NCBI RefSeq assembly: GCF_000377345.1
Contig: NZ_KB898049.1
Coordinates: 1-64,000, forward strand
Direction: 5' to 3'
DNA: 64,000 bases
Origin: Thioalkalivibrio sp. ALJ16
GTDB lineage: Bacteria > Pseudomonadota > Gammaproteobacteria > Ectothiorhodospirales > Ectothiorhodospiraceae
A model generated the notes under the pieces. It was not told where the DNA came from, ran no database searches, and saw nothing but the letters and a program-made list of their open reading frames with translations. Below are positions 58,090 through 64,000 of the stretch, in pieces (within the stretch, counting starts at the first letter, position 1; each line of letters starts with the position of its first letter). Position numbers and translations under genes: made by a program.

Positions 58090-59283
58090 TCAGAACAGTT
58101 CCACCTCGCCGCTGCCCATGTCCTGCTGCTCGACCGCCCGGTGATGGCTCTTGCGGCGCTGGTCGCGCCACTCGCGCACGCGCTCGGCCATGGCACCGGC
58201 ATCCTCGTTGGCGCGGGCCTCGTGCAGGATGCCCTGCAGTTCCTGCAGGTGGCGGATGGCCTCTTCGGCGGTCCCCAGGGACTGGCGCGCGATGTCCTCG
58301 AACTGGAGGGAACGCACCGCGGTGGCCACGGCCCGGTTCATGCGTTCGCTCAGCTCCGCCTCCTCGCGCACGCGGATTTCCATCTCGTCGGTGGCGCGCT
58401 GGGCGTACTGGAACAGCCGGGTAATGCGGTCCTTCTCGCCCATGCTGTCGCTCATGTCGCGCGAGGCCATGTCGTGCACCGTACCGTGCACCTTGCGGAT
58501 GGACTCGCGGGCCTGGTCGATCTGCGCGCGGATGTCGTCGTGGAAGGTCGCGGATCGCTGCGAGAGTGACCGCACCTCGTCGGCCACCACGGAGAAGCCG
58601 CGCCCGGCCTCGCCGGCACGGGCGGCCTCGATGCTGGCGTTCAGCGCCAGCAGGTTGGTCTGGCCGGCGATCGCGCCCGCGCTGTCGAGCAGCTTGAAGA
58701 CCCCGTTCATGTGCTCGCTCATGTCCTCGATGTGGTGGGCACTCTCGACACTCTGGCGCGAGATCTCCACCAGGGTGTCGATGAACATCTGCAGGGTCTC
58801 GTCGGATTTTTCGGTGAGCTCGCGGATGATCTCGGCCTGGGACAGGCTTTCTTCTTCCCCGTTGCGTGCCGCGAGGTCGGACGTCATCAGCTCCATCTGG
58901 CGGCCGACGATCTCGTGCATCTCGCCAAAGCTGTTCCCGAGGTCCTGTACCGCCGCGGCGATCAGGTCGCGCTGGCGACGGATCTCGGCCTCCAGCTGTT
59001 CCAGCTCGAAATGCATCGCCTGGTCGATCTCGTCGGACAGCGGGCCGCATACGGCGCCAGCTTCGGACCGCTGCAGGTTCGGGGGCTCGGCGGCGGCCGC
59101 CGGCTGCCACAGTACCAGGGTCAGCAGCCCCGCGAGCACGGCCAGCGCCAGGGGCGCCAGGGCCATGCCGCCGCTCCCGGCGAGCAGCAACCCTGCGGCG
59201 AGCAGCAACAGGCCGACCGCCAGGGCCAGGGCCATGAAGCGCGGGGCCAGGGTGCGGGCGAGCCGTTGTTGCAGGTGGTCCAT
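58090..59283 (-). CDS. methyl-accepting chemotaxis protein with short membrane anchor
   Basis: A 397-residue receptor. Two hydrophobic helices near residues 15-60 with only a few residues between them, so it has no periplasmic ligand domain. The signalling tip is [20 protein letters not shown] and EVRSLSQRS. The C-terminal end reads GSGEVELF, very like the end of CheD (GDVELF). ATG 59283 has GGAG 8 bases upstream; the GTG at 59292 does not. Sits after cheB in the same block and probably senses a cytoplasmic or membrane signal. Confidence 0.87.
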   Translation of the reverse strand: MDHLQQRLARTLAPRFMALALAVGLLLLAAGLLLAGSGGMALAPLALAVLAGLLTLVLWQPAAAAEPPNLQRSEAGAVCGPLSDEIDQAMHFELEQLEAEIRRQRDLIAAAVQDLGNSFGEMHEIVGRQMELMTSDLAARNGEEESLSQAEIIRELTEKSDETLQMFIDTLVEISRQSVESAHHIEDMSEHMNGVFKLLDSAGAIAGQTNLLALNASIEAARAGEAGRGFSVVADEVRSLSQRSATFHDDIRAQIDQARESIRKVHGTVHDMASRDMSDSMGEKDRITRLFQYAQRATDEMEIRVREEAELSERMNRAVATAVRSLQFEDIARQSLGTAEEAIRHLQELQGILHEARANEDAGAMAERVREWRDQRRKSHHRAVEQQDMGSGEVELF

Positions 59284-59288
59284 GGTGT

Positions 59289-60362
59289 TCACTCCTGGGT
59301 GCCGGCGGTGGCGTGGCGGTGGTCGCGGATCAGGGCGGCCGCGATGCGGTTCAGCGGCAGGACCTGTACCGCCGCATCACGCTTGACGGCCTCGCCGGGC
59401 ATGCCCCAGACGAGACTGGTGGCCTCGTCCTGGGCGACAGTGTGAGCCCCGGCCTCGCGCAGCGCCAGTAGCCCCTCGGCGCCATCATCCCCCATTCCGG
59501 TCAGCAGGGCGGCGACCACATTGGCGCCGGCCTGTTCCGCCGCGGAGCGGAACAGCACGTCCACGCTCGGCCGGTGCCGGTTGACCGGACCCGAGGTGTC
59601 CAGGCGGCAGACATAGCGGGCGCCGTCGCGGGCGAGACGCAGGTGGTAGTCGGTGCCCGGGGCCACGTAGGCATGCCCCGGCATCACGACGTCGCCGTCG
59701 GCGGCCTCCTTCACGCTGAGCGCGGTGCTGCGGTCCATGCGCTCGGCGAAGGCCTTGCTGAAACCCGCGGGGATATGCTGGGTGATCAGGATGCCGGGGG
59801 CATCCGGGGGGAGTGCCGTCAGCACCTCGCGCAGGGCCTCGGTGCCGCCGGTGGAGGCGCCCAGCACGATCACCCGGTCCGTCGTCTTCAGGCGACTGCC
59901 CACGGCGGCGAGCCGCTGCGGGACCGGGGCGTTGACGCTGCGCGCGTGCAGGCGCATGCGCGCAGCCGTGCGCACCTTCTCGGCCAGCACATCGCTGTAG
60001 GCCTGCAGCTCGTGCGAGACATCAACCTTCGGCTTGGTGACGAAGTCCACCGCGCCGACCTCCAGTGCCTCCAGGGTGACCTCGGCTCCGGCCTCGGTCA
60101 GGGACGAGACCATCACAACCGGCATCGGGCGCAGCCGCATCAGGTTGCGCAGGAAGGTGATGCCATCCATCTTCGGCATCTCCACGTCCAGCGTCAGCAC
60201 GTCCGGTTCCAGCTGTTTGATCTTCTCGCGGGCGTCAAAGGGGTCGGTCGCGGCGCCCACGACCTCGATCCCGTCCTGTGCGCCGAGGATCTCGGTCAGC
60301 AGCTTGCGGATCAGGGCCGAGTCGTCGACGACCAGCACGCGTATCGGGGGGCGGGTAGTCAT
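59289..60362 (-). CDS. cheB: chemotaxis response regulator protein-glutamate methylesterase
   Basis: A 357-residue CheB. Receiver domain with Asp59 in [13 protein letters not shown]. Catalytic domain with Ser in [12 protein letters not shown] (about residue 170), His in [13 protein letters not shown] (about 198) and Asp in [12 protein letters not shown] (about 294). Removes methyl groups from chemoreceptors and deamidates Gln. The ATG follows the cheD stop directly (TAG then ATG). Complete. Confidence 0.95.
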   Translation of the reverse strand: MTTRPPIRVLVVDDSALIRKLLTEILGAQDGIEVVGAATDPFDAREKIKQLEPDVLTLDVEMPKMDGITFLRNLMRLRPMPVVMVSSLTEAGAEVTLEALEVGAVDFVTKPKVDVSHELQAYSDVLAEKVRTAARMRLHARSVNAPVPQRLAAVGSRLKTTDRVIVLGASTGGTEALREVLTALPPDAPGILITQHIPAGFSKAFAERMDRSTALSVKEAADGDVVMPGHAYVAPGTDYHLRLARDGARYVCRLDTSGPVNRHRPSVDVLFRSAAEQAGANVVAALLTGMGDDGAEGLLALREAGAHTVAQDEATSLVWGMPGEAVKRDAAVQVLPLNRIAAALIRDHRHATAGTQE

Positions 60363-60986
60363 CTAGAAGAGCTCCACGTCGCCGGCCACCGGTTCGGTCT
60401 TCAGGCGGCGGCGGTAATCCTGCTCGCGTTCGAGCAGGGTGTCGTTATGCAGGGACATCAGCTTCTTGACCCGCGCGCGCCCCGAGGCCGGGAAGAACAC
60501 GACCTTGCGCGGCCAGGGGCCGCCGACATCCTCGGCGACCAGCGTCAGGCCCTCGTCGCGCATGAACTGGCGCAGGAAGGCGATATTGCGGGCACCGACG
60601 TCGGTCATCCCCGCCATCACCCGGCCACCGCCGAACATCTTGACCTGCAGGTCCTCGCGCGGGGCGCCGAGCTTGAGCAGTTCGTTGATCAGGAACTCCA
60701 TCGCATAGGTGCCGTAGCGGGTGGCGCTCGATGCCGCCGGGCCCCAGCCGCGGTCGCGGTCCCCGTCCGGCAGCATGAAGTGGTTCATGCCGCCGACCCC
60801 GACGCTCGGGGACCAGACGCAGGCCGACACGCAGGAGCCCAGCACGGTGGTGATCAGCTCGGTGGCCGCCACCGATACGTAGGCCTCGCCCGGCAGCAGC
60901 TTCGCGGCCGGGGCCGCGTGGGTGCGGTCCCAGTAGCGGTTGATATGCGCGAACGCGTGATCGTGCAGCTCCGGCAGCGCGGACAT
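60363..60986 (-). CDS. cheD: chemoreceptor glutamine deamidase
   Basis: A 207-residue CheD with catalytic Cys in TTVLGSCVSACVWSP (Cys52) and His in GVGGMNHFMLP (His69), plus the GGRVMAGMTDVGARNIAFLR segment. It deamidates receptor glutamines and, in other bacteria, is regulated by CheC. It ends AGDVELF. Overlaps cheR by one base (TGATG) and touches cheB. Confidence 0.93.
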   Translation of the reverse strand: MSALPELHDHAFAHINRYWDRTHAAPAAKLLPGEAYVSVAATELITTVLGSCVSACVWSPSVGVGGMNHFMLPDGDRDRGWGPAASSATRYGTYAMEFLINELLKLGAPREDLQVKMFGGGRVMAGMTDVGARNIAFLRQFMRDEGLTLVAEDVGGPWPRKVVFFPASGRARVKKLMSLHNDTLLEREQDYRRRLKTEPVAGDVELF

Positions 60987-61804
60987 CAGGCCACCCGCCG
61001 GTACACGGTCTGTTCCAGCAGGCGGAAGGCCTCGGTGACCCGGAACAGCGATTCCGAGTGACCGATGAACAGAAAGCCCTCGGGCCGCAGCAGCCGGGCA
61101 AAGCGCTCCACCAGCTGCTTCTGGGTCGGCTTGTCGAAATAGATCAGCGTGTTGCGGCAGAAGATCGCGTCCAGCGGGCCCTTGATCGGCCAGTCGTCGA
61201 ACAGGTTCATCTGTCGGAAGTGCACCATCGAACGCAGCTCGTCGCGGATTCGGACCCGGCCCTCGTTGGCGCCACTGCCGCGCAGCAGCCAGCGCCGCTG
61301 GCGGTCACGCGGGATGCCAGTTACGCGCTGGGCGTCGTAGACCCCGGCATCCGCATGCTGCACGACGCGCGAATCGATATCGGTTGCCAGGATACGGGCC
61401 TGGCCGATTCCTTCAGCCTCGGCGAGCGTCATTGCGATGGAGTAGGGCTCCTCGCCGGTCGAGCAGCCGGCCGACCAGATCTTCAGCGGACCTTCGGGGT
61501 TACGCTTGCGCATCGAGGTCAGCGCCGGACCTGCCAGCATCTCGAAGTGATGCGCCTCGCGGAAGAAGGCTGTCAGGTTGGTGGTCAGCGCATTGATGAA
61601 CTCCTCCAGCTCGCCCGCATCCCCGCCCTCCACACGGTCGAGGTAGCGGTCGAAGCTCTCCAGCCCGAGCGCGCGCAGCCGGCGCTTGAGCCGGCTGTAC
61701 ACCAGCTCGCGCTTGCTGTCGTTGAGCATGATGCCGGTGCGTTCCTGAGTCAGGTGCACCACGCGCCGGAAGTCGCGCTCGTTCAGCTGTTCGGAGGCGG
61801 CCAT
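60986..61804 (-). CDS. cheR: chemotaxis protein methyltransferase
   Basis: A 272-residue CheR. N-terminal helical domain with ERTGIMLNDSKRELVYSRL; SAM domain with PLKIWSAGCSTGEEPYSIA and DAIFCRNTLIYFDKPTQ. It methylates receptor glutamates. Lies 18 bases upstream of cheD start region and directly after the MCP, whose last residues are a likely docking site. Complete. Confidence 0.95.
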   Translation of the reverse strand: MAASEQLNERDFRRVVHLTQERTGIMLNDSKRELVYSRLKRRLRALGLESFDRYLDRVEGGDAGELEEFINALTTNLTAFFREAHHFEMLAGPALTSMRKRNPEGPLKIWSAGCSTGEEPYSIAMTLAEAEGIGQARILATDIDSRVVQHADAGVYDAQRVTGIPRDRQRRWLLRGSGANEGRVRIRDELRSMVHFRQMNLFDDWPIKGPLDAIFCRNTLIYFDKPTQKQLVERFARLLRPEGFLFIGHSESLFRVTEAFRLLEQTVYRRVA

Positions 61805-61821
61805 TCAGCATGGGTCTCCGC

Positions 61822-63810
61822 TCAGAACTCTTCCCATTCTTCGCCGCTGTCCGCCTGGCGCGTGGGCGCCGGTGCCGGACGTCGGGCACCGCCGCCCGCC
61901 GAGGCCGGACGCTTCAGGTCGCTGCCGCCGGGCCGTGCGGGGGCCGGTGACCGCGGTTTCTGCATGGCGCTGCCCGCGGCGGCTGCACGTTCGCCCTTGA
62001 AGTAGCTCATCAGGTCCAGCAGCTCGCGCGACTGGTCGTCCAGCGATTCGCTGGCGGCCGCGGCCTCCTCGACCAGCGCGGCGTTCTGCTGGGTCACTTC
62101 GTCGAGCTGGGTCACGGCCTTGTTGATCTCATCCAGCCCGGTGGACTGTTCCTCGCTGGCGGCGGCGATCTCGGCAATGATGTCGGAGACCTTCTTCACC
62201 GAGTCGACGATGTCCTCCAGGGCCTTGCCGGAGTTGTCGACCAGCTTGCTGCCCTCGCCGATGCGCTCCACCGAGTCGTTGATCAGGGTCTTGATCTCCT
62301 TGGCGGCCTGGGCGCTGCGCTGCGCCAGGTTGCGTACCTCGGTGGCGACCACCGCGAAGCCGCGGCCCTGTTCGCCGGCACGGGCGGCCTCGACCGCCGC
62401 GTTCAGTGCCAGCAGGTTGGTCTGGAACGCGATCTCGTCGATCACGCCGATGATGTCGGCGATCTTCTTCGACGACTGGTTGATCTCGCCCATCGCGGTG
62501 ACGGCCTTGTCCACGACCTCGCCGCCCTCCCGCGCCTTGTCGCGCGCGGCGCTGGCGAGCTGATTGGCCTGGCGCGCATTGTCGGCGTTGGACTTCACGG
62601 TGGAGGTCATCTCCTCCATCGACGAGGCGGTCTCCTCCAGCGATGAGGCCTGTTCCTCGGTGCGCTGCGACAGGTCGGTATTGCCCTGGGCAATCTCGGC
62701 GGAGGCCGAGCGCACGTTGCCGGCCCCCTCGAGGATCTGCCCGACCAGCTGGTCGAGGTTCTCCAGCGAGGTGTGGATGGCGTCGCGGAACTCGGCGAAC
62801 TCGCCCTTGAAGTCGCCTTCCAGGCGTGCGGTGAGATCGCCTTCGGCCATCGCCTGCATCACGCGCGAACCCTCGCGCAGCGGCGGCACGACGGCATCCA
62901 GCAGCTCGTTCACGCCTTCGGCGATGTTCTTCACGAAACCGTCGTAGCTGTCCGGGGTCAGGCGCTCGTCCAGCTTGCCGCGCGCGGCGTCACGGATCAG
63001 GTCGTCGATATCCTTTTCCGCCATGCGCAGGTCGGTGACGTCATTCCACTCGACCATGTAGCCGGAGAACTCGTCGTCGTCATCCTTCAGTTCGGTCGCG
63101 TTCAGGTCGATCTGCAGCTCGCCGGTCTTGAGCGAGTATTTCTCTGGGAGGCCGTGGCCATCGCCACCGCGGGGGCGCGGCGCATCCTGGTAGATCTCGG
63201 CGAGGTCGCAGCCCTGCGGCTTCAGCGGATCGAAGTCGCGCGCCAGCTCCTGCAGGGCGGCCCGGTGTTCGCGCAGCAGGTCCATCGCCGCCGGGTTGGC
63301 GTAGACGATGTTCAGGCGCTCGTCGGTCAGCACTTGTGCCTGGGTCGCACCCTTGAACGCCGAGCGCAGGCGGGCGCGCTCGCGCTCCAGCTCGTTGACC
63401 TCGGTGATGTCCTGCCACTCGACCATGTTGCCGATGATCTGGCCGCGGTCGTCGGTGATACCGGAGGCCTGCAGCCTGAACTCAATGCCGCCGACCTCGA
63501 TCTCCGCGGTGTAGGGCAGCATGGCGGGGTTGCTCAGGATCGCGCGCTGGTGCGACGGGTCCTTGTGGAACTGGTCGATGGACTGGCCGATCAGGTTTTC
63601 CGGATCGAAGTCCGGAAACACCTGGCGGATCGCATCGCGCCGCTCGCGCAGGAAGGACAGCACGGACGCGTTGGCATAGATGATGTTCATGTCCGCGTCG
63701 CACATCATCACGGCCATCTTCGAGCCTTCGCAGGCGGCCTGCATGAAGCGGTTGTCCATGAGTTCGTCCGGGGCAGTGCCGGCAACGTTCGGTTTCGGAT
63801 TGGCGGCCAT
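61822..63810 (-). CDS. soluble PAS-PAS methyl-accepting chemotaxis protein with CheR-docking tail
   Basis: About 662 residues, no membrane helix. Two PAS domains ([20 protein letters not shown] region at 20-140; [19 protein letters not shown] region at 145-270), a HAMP-like linker, then the signalling domain with tip [20 protein letters not shown] and [18 protein letters not shown]. The last residues GEEWEEF match the W-x-x-F CheR-binding pentapeptide. ATG 63810 has GAGGA about 8 bases upstream and is preferred. The frame continues upstream with a low-complexity, Lys/Arg-rich leader to 63987 and may run past the window edge; that longer form cannot be excluded. Confidence 0.85.
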   Translation of the reverse strand: MAANPKPNVAGTAPDELMDNRFMQAACEGSKMAVMMCDADMNIIYANASVLSFLRERRDAIRQVFPDFDPENLIGQSIDQFHKDPSHQRAILSNPAMLPYTAEIEVGGIEFRLQASGITDDRGQIIGNMVEWQDITEVNELERERARLRSAFKGATQAQVLTDERLNIVYANPAAMDLLREHRAALQELARDFDPLKPQGCDLAEIYQDAPRPRGGDGHGLPEKYSLKTGELQIDLNATELKDDDDEFSGYMVEWNDVTDLRMAEKDIDDLIRDAARGKLDERLTPDSYDGFVKNIAEGVNELLDAVVPPLREGSRVMQAMAEGDLTARLEGDFKGEFAEFRDAIHTSLENLDQLVGQILEGAGNVRSASAEIAQGNTDLSQRTEEQASSLEETASSMEEMTSTVKSNADNARQANQLASAARDKAREGGEVVDKAVTAMGEINQSSKKIADIIGVIDEIAFQTNLLALNAAVEAARAGEQGRGFAVVATEVRNLAQRSAQAAKEIKTLINDSVERIGEGSKLVDNSGKALEDIVDSVKKVSDIIAEIAAASEEQSTGLDEINKAVTQLDEVTQQNAALVEEAAAASESLDDQSRELLDLMSYFKGERAAAAGSAMQKPRSPAPARPGGSDLKRPASAGGGARRPAPAPTRQADSGEEWEEF

Positions 63811-64000
63811 TGCTGTGTCCTCGCTTGGCGTGTTCGTCTGTCGCGCAGCCGGTTTCCGGCGGCGCGTGGATTGGCGTGTCTTCTGTGTCGGGCCCTGTTC
63901 CGGGCCGGGTTCGGGCGCGGCGGCGGGCGCGACCTCGGTTGCGCTGTCGTCGTGGTTCGCGCCGGACGCCGCGTCAGCGGTGTCCATCCAGCCCAGCGGG

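Noticed and set aside
1-64000. tRNA or rRNA genes, insertion sequences, integrases
   Set aside because: No T-loop/anticodon pattern, rRNA segment, transposase or integrase motif was recognised by eye; a tRNAscan or ISfinder search could still reveal something short.

Overview
The window is high-GC DNA from a free-living gammaproteobacterium. The conserved order murJ / ribF-ileS-lspA-fkpB-ispH, the exosortase-A (PEP-CTERM) sugar genes and the CheRDB chemotaxis block together suggest a Chromatiales/Ectothiorhodospiraceae-type bacterium (Thioalkalivibrio-like). That placement is inference from gene content; no rRNA, tRNA, CRISPR array or transposase was seen.

Layout. (1) 0.4-31.3 kb is an exopolysaccharide / exosortase-A-associated locus. 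It holds an amidotransferase, an acyl carrier protein, the two exosortase-A-type hydrolases, glycosyltransferases, a free-standing adenylation enzyme, a PglK-like ABC exporter, a second asparagine-synthase-like protein, a lower-GC variable island (about 11.6-15.3 kb: small-molecule kinase-like protein, ParB-like protein, glycosyltransferase), a pyruvyltransferase, an O-glycosylation ligase, two secreted parallel beta-helix proteins, the exosortase-A AMP ligase and PLP decarboxylase, a polysaccharide deacetylase and a UDP-sugar dehydrogenase. (2) 31.5-36.1 kb holds a very large VanZ/O-antigen-ligase fusion and one PEP-CTERM substrate protein behind a sigma-54-type promoter. (3) 36.2-41.1 kb holds a GAF protein, a methyltransferase, a Tat-type Cys-rich exported protein with its own sigma-54-type promoter, and the overlapping HPr-rel-A genes (PqqD-like, HprK-related kinase A, nucleotidyltransferase). 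(4) 41.1-53.5 kb is mostly housekeeping: MaoC-like protein, trypsin-like protease, purU, ispH-fkpB-lspA-ileS-ribF, murJ, a cold-shock gene and an SDR. (5) 53.7-64 kb is a minus-strand signalling block: GGDEF/EAL protein, response-regulator phosphatase fused to an ATPase, STAS protein, two chemoreceptors, cheB, cheD, cheR.

How it fits together. Regions 1-2 look like a pathway that makes, flips, polymerises and modifies a surface polysaccharide and uses it with a PEP-CTERM protein sorting system; the exosortase itself (XrtA/EpsH) is not in the window. Three genes for exported proteins (beta-helix, PEP-CTERM, Tat Cys-rich) each have a correctly spaced -24/-12 element, which suggests a common sigma-54 regulon.

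Most unusual non-coding content: (a) two 285-288 bp elements whose terminal arms and internal hairpins stay self-complementary although the copies differ in sequence, so paired changes are visible; (b) four to five copies of a second, about 150 bp, inverted-repeat element clustered in housekeeping intergenic spaces; (c) small GTTTCC palindromes at gene ends in the polysaccharide locus. The best candidate for an under-described system is the sigma-54 / Tat Cys-rich protein / HprK-like kinase / nucleotidyltransferase cluster at 37.8-41.1 kb.
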